Shown one piece after another: positions 22,178 to 30,786 of a DNA stretch of 64,000 nt. The notes under the pieces were generated by a model. That model saw only the letters and a list, made by a program, of their open reading frames with translations, was not told where the DNA came from and searched no databases. Origin of the DNA: Acidimicrobiia bacterium. Lineage in GTDB: Bacteria > Actinomycetota > Acidimicrobiia > Acidimicrobiales > Aldehydirespiratoraceae. Numbering within the stretch: the first letter of the stretch is position 1; each line of letters starts with the position of its first letter. The stretch spans positions 146,058 to 210,057 of the forward strand of contig JAJEHD010000011.1 of NCBI GenBank assembly GCA_022819505.1. Direction: 5' to 3'. Made by a program: the position numbers and the translations under genes.

Positions 22178-23149
22178 ATGCCCACCGACGCCGATGTCCG
22201 GCTGCTTGCGGACCTCGAGCCGAGCGTCGAGAGGCTCTACGAGCGGCACCTCCAGCAGACCAGGGAATGGCATCCCCACGCCCTGGTTCCCTGGAGCCGG
22301 GGAGAGGACTATGCGCCTGACTACGAATGGTCCCCGGATGACGCCGGGCTGAGCCCGGAGGCGCGCAGCGCTCTGTTCGTCAACGTCCTCACCGAGGACA
22401 ACCTGCCCTACTACTTCCGGGACATCGAGCGCATGTTCGGCCGCGACGGCGCCTGGGGCCATTGGGTGAGACGCTGGACGGCCGAGGAAGGCCGTCACGG
22501 CCAGGTGATCCACGACTACCTGGCCGTGACCCGTTCCGTCGACCCGGTGAGCCTCGAGCGGGCCCGTATGGCCCAGGTGCAGTCCGGGGAAGCGCCCGCG
22601 CCGCCCAACGCGCTGGAGGGCCTGGCCTACGTCACGCTGCAGGAGTTGGCCACCCGCATATCGCACTTCAACACCGGAAAGCACATCACCGACCCTGCTG
22701 GCAGGGCCATAATGCGCCGGGTCGCGTTCGACGAGAACCTTCACTTCCTGTTCTACCGCGACGCTATGGCCGCCGCCCTCGAGGTGGAGCCGTCACAAGC
22801 GGTCGTGGCCATCGCCAACCAGGTGAAGGGCTTCGCGATGCCCGGCGTGGGCATCACCGACTTCGAGGCGCACGCCCGCACCATCGCGGACGCCGGCATC
22901 TACGACCTGGCCATCCACCACGACCAGATACTCCAGCCTGTGCTGATGCGGGATTGGAAGCTACCCAACCTCACCGGTCTCTCGGGTGTGGCCGAGGCGG
23001 CCCGGGATCGGCTCATGAGGCTCATAGACAGGATCGGACGGGTTGGCCGGCTCATGGTCGAGCGCCGCGCTGAACGCCGGGCCAGGAGTCCGCATGATTG
23101 GAGCCTGGATCGGCTGCGCTCCAAGGGCTGGGCCGGCGGCACCCGGTGA
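22178..23149 (+). CDS. acyl-[acyl-carrier-protein] desaturase (soluble diiron type)
   Basis: This 323-residue protein belongs to the soluble stearoyl-ACP-desaturase-like family. The diiron ligands are recognisable: VLTEDNLPYYF, the first E-x-x-H in AEEGRHGQVI, and the second in FDENLHFLFYRD, within long helices. The best-known actinobacterial relatives are DesA1/DesA2 of M. tuberculosis, which desaturate ACP-bound fatty acids using ferredoxin electrons. A basic C-terminal helix (RIGRVGRLMVERRAERRAR) follows. It is monocistronic by position. Substrate chain length and double-bond position are not readable from sequence. Confidence 0.92.
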   Translation: MPTDADVRLLADLEPSVERLYERHLQQTREWHPHALVPWSRGEDYAPDYEWSPDDAGLSPEARSALFVNVLTEDNLPYYFRDIERMFGRDGAWGHWVRRWTAEEGRHGQVIHDYLAVTRSVDPVSLERARMAQVQSGEAPAPPNALEGLAYVTLQELATRISHFNTGKHITDPAGRAIMRRVAFDENLHFLFYRDAMAAALEVEPSQAVVAIANQVKGFAMPGVGITDFEAHARTIADAGIYDLAIHHDQILQPVLMRDWKLPNLTGLSGVAEAARDRLMRLIDRIGRVGRLMVERRAERRARSPHDWSLDRLRSKGWAGGTR

Positions 23150-23169
23150 GAGCGGGCTTAGTGAGGCAC

Positions 23170-23175
23170 TAGATT
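23170..23175 (+). promoter_or_regulatory. candidate -10 element (TAGATT) of the DUF192 gene
   Basis: TAGATT ends 7 nt before ATG 23183 with no Shine-Dalgarno between, which again suggests leaderless initiation. Confidence 0.45.
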
Positions 23176-23182
23176 CGCCTCT

Positions 23183-23512
23183 ATGGCGTGGTTGGTTTGT
23201 GGCGACCGGGTCATCGCGTCGCTGGAGATCGCTTCCAGCCGCCGCGAGCGTCGCAAGGGCCTGTCGGGCCGCGACGGGATTGAGGGCGCGCTGCTGCTGG
23301 AGCGCACCCGTTCAGTGCACTCACTCGGCATGCGGTTTCCCATCGACGTCGCCCACTGCGACGCCGAGATGCGGGTTCTGCGGGTGACGACGATGCGAGC
23401 CAATCGGGTCGGCCGCATCGTGCCGAAGGCCAGAGTCGTGATCGAGGCCGAGGCGGGCAGCTTCCGGCGCTGGGGAGTGACTCCAGGCGTAGAGCTCGAG
23501 ATCCGGCAGTGA
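23183..23512 (+). CDS. DUF192 family protein
   Basis: This 109-residue protein has the DUF192 pattern: RRERRKGLSGRDGIEGALLLE, then HSLGMRFPIDVAHCDAEMRVL and a C-terminal GVTPGVELEI. It has no signal peptide, unlike many exported family members. The family has no established function. It overlaps rsmI by 4 bases (GTGA), so both genes are translated from one message. Confidence 0.85.
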   Translation: MAWLVCGDRVIASLEIASSRRERRKGLSGRDGIEGALLLERTRSVHSLGMRFPIDVAHCDAEMRVLRVTTMRANRVGRIVPKARVVIEAEAGSFRRWGVTPGVELEIRQ

Positions 23513-24390
23513 GCGGCTCGCGGCCCGGAGGCGGGGATCCTCCGGAGGGTGGCTGCCTGGTGCTGGTCGGCACTCCGATCGGCAATCTGGGCGATCTCAG
23601 CGCCCGGGCTGTGGAGACGCTCGCCTCAGCGGACCTCGTCTGCTGCGAGGACACCCGGCGCACGGGGCGCCTGCTGGAGCGCGCCGGGGTGACCGGCGCC
23701 CGCCTGCGCCGGGTCGACGAGCACACCGAGGCCGAGGCCTGCACCGAGGTGTGCGGGCTGCTCGGAGCCGGAGCCACGGTGGCGATGGTGACCGACGCCG
23801 GCATGCCCGCACTGGCCGATCCGGGGAGCTGGCTGGTGGCCGCCGCCGCGGCAGCCGGACACACGGTGACCGTGGTGCCCGGCCCGTCGGCCGGCTTGGC
23901 CGCCTTGGCGGTGAGTGGGCTGGCTACCACGCGGTTCTGCTTTGAGGGGTTCTTGCCCCGCAAGGGCAGGGCCCGAACCGAGCGCTTGAAGCTGATCGCC
24001 GGCGAGCGCCGCACCACGGTCCTCTACGAGTCGCCCCGCCGGCTGCAGGCCTGTCTCGAAGACCTGGCCGAGGCGTGCGGCCCGCAGAGGCGGGCCGTCG
24101 TGGCCCGTGAGCTCACCAAGCTCCACGAGGAGGTGGTGAGGGGCAGTCTGGCCGAACTCTGCGAGTGGTCCGCGGGGCCGGTGAAGGGCGAGGTCGTGGT
24201 GGTTGTCGAGGGTGCTGCCGAGGCGGGGCCGGCACCCACCGATGATCAGCTTCGGGCCGCGGTCGAAGCCCTCGTGTCCGGTGGCGCCAGCCGCAGGGAC
24301 GCGGCGGCATCGGCCGCGGCGGCTCATGGCGTGTCCCGCCGACGGGTTTACAACCTGGCAATCGACTCTCAGAGGCCGACGCCGGAGTAG
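23509..24390 (+). CDS. rsmI: 16S rRNA (cytidine(1402)-2'-O)-methyltransferase
   Basis: This 293-residue SAM-dependent enzyme of the tetrapyrrole methylase fold has LVLVGTPIGNLGDLSARAVE, SADLVCCEDTRRTGRLL, AMVTDAGMPALADPGSWLV and VVPGPSAGLAALAVSGL, all diagnostic of RsmI. It methylates the 2'-OH of C1402 in the ribosomal P site, with RsmH adding the N4 methyl. The C-terminus (SRRDAAASAAAAHGVSRRRVYN) is the usual HTH-like tail. The start is GTG 23509, overlapping the DUF192 stop. Confidence 0.94.
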   Translation: MSGSRPGGGDPPEGGCLVLVGTPIGNLGDLSARAVETLASADLVCCEDTRRTGRLLERAGVTGARLRRVDEHTEAEACTEVCGLLGAGATVAMVTDAGMPALADPGSWLVAAAAAAGHTVTVVPGPSAGLAALAVSGLATTRFCFEGFLPRKGRARTERLKLIAGERRTTVLYESPRRLQACLEDLAEACGPQRRAVVARELTKLHEEVVRGSLAELCEWSAGPVKGEVVVVVEGAAEAGPAPTDDQLRAAVEALVSGGASRRDAAASAAAAHGVSRRRVYNLAIDSQRPTPE

Positions 24391-24465
24391 CAAACCCCGC
24401 TCGGCATCCTGGGGCTTCGCCGAGAAACGGTGGGCTCGGCTGGGGAAGACCTTCGCATCTGGGGA

Positions 24466-24471
24466 TAATGT
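24466..24471 (+). promoter_or_regulatory. candidate -10 element (GATAATGT region) of metG
   Basis: TAATGT (24466-24471; GATAAT at 24464-24469) ends 8 nt before ATG 24480. If this is the -10, ATG 24468 inside it cannot be the start. Confidence 0.45.
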
Positions 24472-24479
24472 GGCCCGCC

Positions 24480-26132
24480 ATGGCGGTGCGGGTGCCTGTA
24501 CTTGTCGCGGTTGCGTGGCCCTACGCGTCCGGGAGCCGCCATCTCGGCCACGTTGCCGGGGCGTACCTTCCTGCCGACATCTACGCCCGCTACCAGAGGC
24601 TGGCGGGCAACGACGTGCTGATGGTGAGCGGATCCGACGTGCACGGCACGCCGATCACCGTCCGGGCCGACGCCGAAGGCGTCACCCCGGCCGAGATCGT
24701 CGATCGCTATCACGCGGAGTTCTGCCGTCAATGGGAGCAGCTCGGCATCTCGTGGGACCTCTACACCACCACCGGGACCCCCAACCACGCTGCAGTCACC
24801 CAGGACATGTTCCTGGTGCAGCTTCAGAACGGCTTCATCGACAAGCGGGTGTCCGAGCAGTACTACGACCCCGTTGGTGAGAGGTTCCTGCCCGACCGCT
24901 ACATCGAGGGGGAGTGCCCCCACTGCGGCTTCGACGCAGCCCGCGGAGACCAGTGCGAGCACTGCGGCACCACCCTCGACGCCACCGACCTGATCGAGCC
25001 CCGATCGAAGATCAGCGGGGCCGTCCCCGAACTTCGCCCCACCGAGCACTTCTACTTCCGCTACTCGGACTTCACCGAGCGGGTCGGCGCCTGGCTGAAG
25101 ACGCGCCAGGGCTGGCGCCCCCATGTCCTCAACTCGGCCACCGGCTGGACCAACGAGGGTCTCCAGGATCGAGCCATCACCCGGGACCTGGACTGGGGAG
25201 TCGAGCTTCCCGTCGACGACCTGGGCGAGGGCAAGCGGATATACGTCTGGTACGACGCGGTGATCGGCTACCTGTCGGCGTCCAAAGAATGGGCCGCCCG
25301 CAACGGCGACACCGACGCCTGGAAGCGCTGGTGGCACAACGACGACGCCCGCCACCTTTACTTCGTCGGCAAGGACAACATCCCCTTCCACTCGCTGCTG
25401 TGGCCCGCCCAGTTGATGGGCTACGGCGACCTCCACCTGCCCGACGACGTGCCCGCCAACCAGTACGTGACCTTCTCGGGGGCGAAGATGGCAGCCGGCC
25501 GCGGTGTCGGCCTCACCATCGGCGAGGGCCTGAGGCTCTTCGAGCCCGACGCTTTGCGCTACGCCCTGGGCGCGGCGCTGCCCGAACACGCCGACACCGA
25601 GGTCTCGGTTGAGGAGATCGCCCGGCGCATCAACGACGAGTTGGTCGCAACCTGGGGGAACCTTGTGCACCGGGTGTTCACCATGGTCCATTCGAAGCTC
25701 GGGGGCACCGTCCCGGAGACCGGTGAACGCCTAGCCACCGACACTGCGCTGCTGGCCGCGGTCGACGACGCCCTGACCGAGGGCGCTGGCTGCATCGAGC
25801 GGGTCGAACTGCGGGCCGGCCTGCGCGCCGCCATGGAGGCGGCCGCCAAGGTGAACGCCTACCTCAACTCGACCGAGCCGTGGAAGCTGACGTCGTCGGA
25901 GCCGGACCGGGCCGCGACGGTTCTGGTCACCGCGCTGGAGGCCGTTGCCGGTGTGCGGACCGGATTGGCCCCCTACCTCCCGTTCTCGACCGAGGCCCTC
26001 GACGACGTGTTCGGTCCGGTCGCGTCCTGGGAGCGCCCGGCCGTGCCGCCGGGCACGTCGGTGCCCAAGCCCACTCCGTTGTTCGCCAAAGTCGACCTGG
26101 ACGCGATCGACCTCGCCCGGGGCGGGGGATGA
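24480..26132 (+). CDS. metG: methionyl-tRNA synthetase
   Basis: This 550-residue class I synthetase charges tRNA-Met. The HIGH motif appears as HLGH in PYASGSRHLGHVAG. A four-cysteine zinc knuckle follows (CPHCG...CEHCG), then the WYDAVIGYLSASKEW catalytic region and DNIPFHSLLWPAQLMGYG. The KMSKS loop is changed to KMAAG (FSGAKMAAGRGVGLTIG), keeping the first Lys and Met but losing the second Lys and Ser. An anticodon-binding helical domain follows. There is no C-terminal tRNA-binding extension. I prefer ATG 24480 over 24468 because the latter lies in a probable -10 element. Confidence 0.92.
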   Translation: MAVRVPVLVAVAWPYASGSRHLGHVAGAYLPADIYARYQRLAGNDVLMVSGSDVHGTPITVRADAEGVTPAEIVDRYHAEFCRQWEQLGISWDLYTTTGTPNHAAVTQDMFLVQLQNGFIDKRVSEQYYDPVGERFLPDRYIEGECPHCGFDAARGDQCEHCGTTLDATDLIEPRSKISGAVPELRPTEHFYFRYSDFTERVGAWLKTRQGWRPHVLNSATGWTNEGLQDRAITRDLDWGVELPVDDLGEGKRIYVWYDAVIGYLSASKEWAARNGDTDAWKRWWHNDDARHLYFVGKDNIPFHSLLWPAQLMGYGDLHLPDDVPANQYVTFSGAKMAAGRGVGLTIGEGLRLFEPDALRYALGAALPEHADTEVSVEEIARRINDELVATWGNLVHRVFTMVHSKLGGTVPETGERLATDTALLAAVDDALTEGAGCIERVELRAGLRAAMEAAAKVNAYLNSTEPWKLTSSEPDRAATVLVTALEAVAGVRTGLAPYLPFSTEALDDVFGPVASWERPAVPPGTSVPKPTPLFAKVDLDAIDLARGGG

Positions 26133-26147
26133 GGGGAGGTGGCTGAC

Positions 26148-26924
26148 GTGCCCTGGGCCGATCACCACTGCCACCTCCCGGCCGGCGACGCGGCCACCGA
26201 GGTCATCGCCGATGCTCGCTCCGCCGGCGTCGACGTGCTGATCAACGTCGGCACCGACGTGGAGGACTCCCGGCGGGCCATCTCGGTGGCCGAGGCTCAC
26301 GACGGGGTGTGGGCCACCGCGGGTGTGCATCCCCATGAGGCCTCCAGCGGCCTCGATGGGTTGGAGGCGCTGGTGTTGGGGCACAATGGTGTGGTGGCCG
26401 TGGGGGAGACGGGCCTCGACTATCACTACGACCATTCGCCGCGCCCGGTGCAGCGTCGGGCTTTTGCTGCCCAGGTGGAGCTAGCGAACCGGCGCGGCCT
26501 GCCGCTGGTGGTGCACTCAAGGTCGGCCTGGGACGACACCTTCGCGGTGCTCGACCGCGAAGGAGTGCCGTCCCGGACGGTGATGCACTGCTTCACGGGC
26601 GGTCCCGACGAGGCCGAGGAATGCCTGCGCCGCAACGCCGTGCTGTCCTTCTCGGGGATCGTCACCTTTCCCAACGCCGACGAGGTGCGCGACGCGGCCC
26701 GGGCATGCCCGCTGGATCGCCTGCTGGTCGAGACCGACAGCCCCTATCTGGCGCCGGTGCCCCACCGCGGTCGCAAGAACCGCCCCGCGCTGGTTCCGGT
26801 TGTGGGCGCGGCCGTGGCCGCGGCCAAGGGTCTCGACGTCTCGGAGGTGGAGGCGGCGACCTGGGAGACGACCCGTGCCTTCTACGGGCTCGACGGAGAG
26901 GCCGGTTCAGATGGCCCGGCCTGA
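26148..26924 (+). CDS. tatD: TatD family metal-dependent hydrolase/DNase
   Basis: This 258-residue TIM-barrel hydrolase shows the TatD signatures: WADHHCHLPAGD for the first metal pair, TAGVHPHEASSG, GETGLDYHYDHSPRPVQRRAF, PLVVHSRSAWDDT, and VETDSPYLAPVPHRGRKN. The family has Mg-dependent 3'-5' exonuclease activity on DNA and RNA. GTG 26148 has GGGGAGG 9 nt upstream; GTG 26139 lies too close to it. The gene follows metG by 15 bases and overlaps the rpf gene by 14, matching the conserved actinobacterial order tatD-rpf-ksgA. Confidence 0.93.
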   Translation: MPWADHHCHLPAGDAATEVIADARSAGVDVLINVGTDVEDSRRAISVAEAHDGVWATAGVHPHEASSGLDGLEALVLGHNGVVAVGETGLDYHYDHSPRPVQRRAFAAQVELANRRGLPLVVHSRSAWDDTFAVLDREGVPSRTVMHCFTGGPDEAEECLRRNAVLSFSGIVTFPNADEVRDAARACPLDRLLVETDSPYLAPVPHRGRKNRPALVPVVGAAVAAAKGLDVSEVEAATWETTRAFYGLDGEAGSDGPA

Positions 26925-27531
26925 CCGCCGTTTCCGGCTGGCCCTGATCGGGGTGGCCGCGCTCGTCCTGCTGACCGCCACCGCTGCCCCCGCGTGGGCC
27001 CAGACGTCGGCGCCGACCGAAAGCGCCGAGGACACGGCCGCGAACGTGGAGGACTTCGAGGACCGGGCGAGGCAGTGGAACGAGGCTCGCAGGCGTGCGC
27101 GGGAGGAGGCTCTGCGCAGAGCCGAGGAACTGGCCAACCAGGCCAGGACCACCACCAGCACGACGACGACTGCGACCACGACGACGACCACAACCACGAC
27201 GACGACAACCACTGAACCACCGACAACGACCGAGGACGGCGAGATCCAGCACCCGATACCGGCGGGGACCACAGAAGCGCAGTGGCACGCCCTCCGGCAG
27301 TGCGAGTCGACCCAGAACTACCGGGCCATCAGCTCCAGTGGCCGGTACCGCGGCGCCTACCAGTTCTCGATCCGCACATGGAACTGGGTGGCCGAGATGC
27401 ACTACCCGGACCTGGTCGGCGTCGATCCCATCGATGCCTCGCCTCCGGACCAGGACAAGATGGCCTACAAGCTCTACGAGATAAACGGCTGGGACCCCTG
27501 GCCCACCTGCAAGAAGAGGCTGCCCTCCTGA
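26911..27531 (+). CDS. secreted Rpf-type transglycosylase (resuscitation-promoting-factor domain)
   Basis: This 206-residue exported protein has a signal peptide (residues 1-30, ending PAWAQ), a charged helical segment (FEDRARQWNEARRRAREEAL), a Thr-rich linker at about 81-107, and a C-terminal Rpf domain. The catalytic glutamate is E132 in RQCESTQNY, with C131 and the cysteine in DPWPTCKKR forming the domain disulfide. Rpf proteins cleave peptidoglycan and promote exit from dormancy. Unlike RpfB it lacks DUF348 and G5 domains. The linker DNA is a long ACG/ACC/ACA repeat, prone to length change. It overlaps tatD and precedes ksgA. Confidence 0.9.
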   Translation: MARPDRRFRLALIGVAALVLLTATAAPAWAQTSAPTESAEDTAANVEDFEDRARQWNEARRRAREEALRRAEELANQARTTTSTTTTATTTTTTTTTTTTTEPPTTTEDGEIQHPIPAGTTEAQWHALRQCESTQNYRAISSSGRYRGAYQFSIRTWNWVAEMHYPDLVGVDPIDASPPDQDKMAYKLYEINGWDPWPTCKKRLPS

Positions 27532-27560
27532 CCCACACGCAGTCGGGTCTGCAGGCGCTG

Positions 27561-28358
27561 ATGGACCGCTTCGACGTGTCGCCGCGCCGGTCCTTGGGCC
27601 AGAACTTCGTGACGGATCCGAACACGGTGCGACGGATCGCCCGACTCAGCGGCGCAGGCCCGGCCGATCACGTGCTGGAGATCGGCGCCGGTCTCGGCTC
27701 GCTCACCCTCGCCCTGGCCGAGACGGGTGCGTCGGTGCGGACGGTCGAGGTCGACCCCGGATTGACGGCCGCGCTGCGTGAAGTCCTTGCTGAGGCGGGC
27801 GCCCGGCACGTCGAAGTGGTCGAGGCAGATGCCGCCAGACTCGACCTCGATGAGGTCCTGGCGGGTTCGGACCGGTGGATGCTGGTGGCCAACCTTCCCT
27901 ACAACATCGCTACACCGCTGGTCCTGGACCTGCTGCGCGACGCCGGGGCCATAGAGACCATGGTCGTGATGGTGCAGCGCGAGGTGGGGGAGCGGCTGGC
28001 TGCTCCCCCCGGGTCGAGGGCCCGGGGCATTCCCAGCGTGCTGGTCGAGCGGAGGGGGACGGCGCGGGTGGTGGGAAGGGTGCCGGCCTCGGTGTTCCGG
28101 CCCCGGCCGAAGGTCGAGTCGGTGGTGGTGCGCATCGAGCGCCATGCCGTCCGCGAGGCGCCGTGGCCCCCTGAGGCCGACGCACGGTTCGAGCTTCTCG
28201 TGCGGACCGGCTTCGGTCAGCGGCGCAAGATGCTGCGCCGCTCGCTGGCCGGGCTCGCCGGACGGGAGAGCTTCGCGGCCGCGGGCGTGGACCCGTCGTC
28301 CCGCCCCGAGGCGTTGACCGTGGACCAGTGGATCAGCCTGGCCAAGACACCGGCGTAG
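27561..28358 (+). CDS. rsmA: 16S rRNA (adenine(1518)-N6/adenine(1519)-N6)-dimethyltransferase
   Basis: This 265-residue enzyme (KsgA) has the N-terminal SPRRSLGQNFVTDPN block, SAM-binding LEIGAGLGSLT, acidic VEVDPGL, and the catalytic NLPYNIATPL motif, followed by the C-terminal helical domain (FGQRRKMLRRSL). It dimethylates two adjacent adenines in the 3' end of 16S rRNA during 30S maturation. The frame is open from 27282, but that overlaps rpf. ATG 27561 gives a slightly short N-terminus; a non-canonical CTG near 27528 cannot be excluded. The order rpf-ksgA is conserved, but ispE is displaced by an intervening gene. Confidence 0.93.
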   Translation: MDRFDVSPRRSLGQNFVTDPNTVRRIARLSGAGPADHVLEIGAGLGSLTLALAETGASVRTVEVDPGLTAALREVLAEAGARHVEVVEADAARLDLDEVLAGSDRWMLVANLPYNIATPLVLDLLRDAGAIETMVVMVQREVGERLAAPPGSRARGIPSVLVERRGTARVVGRVPASVFRPRPKVESVVVRIERHAVREAPWPPEADARFELLVRTGFGQRRKMLRRSLAGLAGRESFAAAGVDPSSRPEALTVDQWISLAKTPA

Positions 28359-28361
28359 CGC

Positions 28362-30662
28362 CTACCTCGCCTCCGCGGCGGCCGCGATGGCCCGCCAGAC
28401 CCGCTGGGGCGTGTACGGCATGTCGAGGTGGGTGACGCCGAGCGGTGCCAGCGCGTCGAGCACCGCCGACTGCACCGCCGGGGTCGACCCGATCGTGCCC
28501 GACTCGCCGATGCCCTTCGCGCCGAGCGGGTTCAGTGGGGTGGGCGTCTCGGTGTGGGCCGTCTCCACCCGGGGCAGTTCGGAGGCGGCCGGTATGGCGT
28601 AGTCGGCGAAGTTCGTGTTGCGGGGGTTGCCGTAGGAGTCGTAGGTGGTCTCCTCGTACAGGGCCTGCGAGATGCCGGTGGCCACACCGCCGTGCACCTG
28701 GCCCTCCACTAGCACCGGGTTGAGGATGCGGCCGCAGTCGTCCACCGCCACATGGCGCACGGACCGGGTCTCACCGGTGTCGGCGTCGATCTCCACCACC
28801 GACACGTGGGCGCCGAAGGGGTAGCTGGACTCGCCCTGGTTGAAGTCGGTCTCGGCCGCCAGCCCGCCCGGCTCGACCCCTTCGGGGAGGTCCTCCGCGG
28901 CGGCGGCCGCGGCGAGCTCGGCCCACGACACAGTCCGGGCCGGCACGCCCGCGGGAGCCAGGCCCCCGGGGGCCACCACAATGTCGTCGACATCGGCCTC
29001 CAGCAGGTTGGCGGCCAGGCGCCGGGCGGTGTCGAGGACCTCGGTGGCCGCGGTCCACACCGCGCTGCCGCCTATCTGCAGCGACCGCGACGCCACCGTG
29101 CCGGTGCCCCGGGGCACCTCGGCGGTGTCGCTGTGAATGATCCGAACCTGCTCGGCGGGCACGCCCAGCACCTCGCCCAGGATCTGGGAGAAGGCGGTGG
29201 CGTGCCCCTGGCCGTGCGAGGCGGTGCCCACCCTGGCGGTGACCGTGCCGTCGAGCTCGACGGTGACCGACCCGAACTCCTCGAACAGCCCGACCGCGGT
29301 TATCTCCACATAGGCGGACACGCCGATGCCCATCAGCCTGCGGTCACCGGCGGCCCGCCGGCGGGCCTGCTCGACTCTAAGTTCCTCGTAGCCGGCCGTC
29401 TCCAGAGCCAGGTCCAGGGCGCGTTCGTACTCGCCGCAGTCCATGTTGGCGCCGGTGGGGGTGGTCAGGGGGAAGTCGCCGGGCGCGAGCAGGTTGCGGC
29501 GCCGCAGCTCCGCGGGGTCGATGCGCAGCTCGGCCGCGGCCATGTCGATGATCCGCTCCAGGCAGACGGTCGCCTCGGGCCGGCCCGCCCCCCGGAAGGC
29601 AGCCACCGGGGTGGTGTTGGTGACCGCCGCGACCGCCTCGTAGTGGACCACCGGAATGCGGTAGGGCCCCGACGCCATCATCATCGTGAAGAAGGGCAGG
29701 AACGCCCCGATGCCGGGGTAGGCCCCCGCGTTGGTGGTGGCCTTGATCCTGATCCAGCGGAACGTCCCATCGGTGCTCAAGCCGAGCTCCACGTCGTTGA
29801 CGTAGTCCCTTCCCTGGGTCATGTTGACCAGGTTCTCGCTGCGAGTCTCGGTCCACTTCACCGGTCGGTCCAGCCGCCGGGCTATCCAGGCCGCCACCAG
29901 GAACTCCGGGTAGGCGGGGGCCTTGGAGCCGAATCCACCGCCGACGGCGGGCGCGACCACCCGCACATCCTCCGGCTGGGCTCCCAGGGCCGCGGCGATG
30001 GCATTGCGGACCTCGTGGGGTCGCTGGGTCGTGCACCACACCGTCAACGGTTCGGCTCGGTCGCCGTTGCCGGGTGCAGCCAGCACCACGGAGGGCTCGA
30101 TGGGTGCCCCCGACATGCGGTGGTTGACGATGCGAGCCTTGACTGTCAGGTCGTGGCCCCCCATCGCTTCGGGGTCTGCGGGAGTGGAGAACTGCATCGC
30201 CAGGTTCGATCCGTGGGCCTCGATGATCACCGGTGCGTCCGGTTCGAGGGCCTCGAACGGGTCGGTCACCGCGTCCAGGGGCTCGTAGTCCACCTCGACC
30301 AGTTCGGCCGCGTCCACGGCCGCGGCCCGGGTCTCGGCCACCACCACCGCGATCGGGTCACCCACATAGCGGGCCTTGTCGGCCAGCGGCCGGCGGCTGA
30401 GCTCGGGCGGCAGCAGGACGAAGCCGGGCTGCGGGTCGATGGACACCTCCGACGCGGTCAGCACGTCAACGACGCCCGGCGCGGCGCTGGCCGCCTCGGT
30501 GTCGACGGACGCGATGCCGGCGTGGGCCATCACCGACCGCACGAAGGCGAGATGAACCGTCCCGGGGGGCGACATGTCGCCCACATACCGTGCGGTGCCG
30601 GTGAGCAGGTCGGGGTCCTCCCGCCTGAGCACCGCGTTGCCCATGAACGATCCTGAGGCCAC
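28362..30662 (-). CDS. molybdopterin-binding large subunit of a xanthine dehydrogenase/CO dehydrogenase family hydroxylase
   Basis: This 766-residue protein has the aldehyde-oxidase a/b hammerhead N-domain (RREDPDLLTGTARYVGD) and molybdopterin-binding domains. Landmarks are VGGGFGSKAPAYPEF, AAFRGAGRPEATV, ASHGQGHATAFSQI and the catalytic base E720 in GAKGIGESGTIG. The loop lacks the AYxCSFR sequence of true aerobic CO dehydrogenase, so this is a form II/aldehyde-oxidase-like enzyme of unknown substrate. FeS and FAD subunits are not beside it, which is unusual. GTG 30662 follows AGGAGA. It lies convergent to ksgA with a 3-base gap, inside the normally conserved ksgA-ispE neighbourhood. Confidence 0.9.
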   Translation of the reverse strand: MASGSFMGNAVLRREDPDLLTGTARYVGDMSPPGTVHLAFVRSVMAHAGIASVDTEAASAAPGVVDVLTASEVSIDPQPGFVLLPPELSRRPLADKARYVGDPIAVVVAETRAAAVDAAELVEVDYEPLDAVTDPFEALEPDAPVIIEAHGSNLAMQFSTPADPEAMGGHDLTVKARIVNHRMSGAPIEPSVVLAAPGNGDRAEPLTVWCTTQRPHEVRNAIAAALGAQPEDVRVVAPAVGGGFGSKAPAYPEFLVAAWIARRLDRPVKWTETRSENLVNMTQGRDYVNDVELGLSTDGTFRWIRIKATTNAGAYPGIGAFLPFFTMMMASGPYRIPVVHYEAVAAVTNTTPVAAFRGAGRPEATVCLERIIDMAAAELRIDPAELRRRNLLAPGDFPLTTPTGANMDCGEYERALDLALETAGYEELRVEQARRRAAGDRRLMGIGVSAYVEITAVGLFEEFGSVTVELDGTVTARVGTASHGQGHATAFSQILGEVLGVPAEQVRIIHSDTAEVPRGTGTVASRSLQIGGSAVWTAATEVLDTARRLAANLLEADVDDIVVAPGGLAPAGVPARTVSWAELAAAAAAEDLPEGVEPGGLAAETDFNQGESSYPFGAHVSVVEIDADTGETRSVRHVAVDDCGRILNPVLVEGQVHGGVATGISQALYEETTYDSYGNPRNTNFADYAIPAASELPRVETAHTETPTPLNPLGAKGIGESGTIGSTPAVQSAVLDALAPLGVTHLDMPYTPQRVWRAIAAAAEAR

Positions 30663-30774
30663 GGCGGTCTCCTTGTTCGACTGCGACCCGTGGACTCTAG
30701 AGCCAGCGCGAGGTCGGCGGCCTCATGGGCCGCGCCGGTGGCTCGCGGCGGTGCGCCATCGCCCTGTCCGGAAG

Positions 30775-30780
30775 TAGCTT
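30775..30780 (+). promoter_or_regulatory. candidate -10 element (TAGCTT) of ispE
   Basis: TAGCTT ends 6 nt before GTG 30787 and no Shine-Dalgarno is present, which suggests a leaderless message. Confidence 0.45.
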
Positions 30781-30786
30781 CGCGGC

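Noticed and set aside
28752..30656. 634-codon plus-strand frame opposite the molybdenum hydroxylase
   Set aside because: It is Gly/His/Arg-rich without domains; the minus-strand protein has all family motifs.
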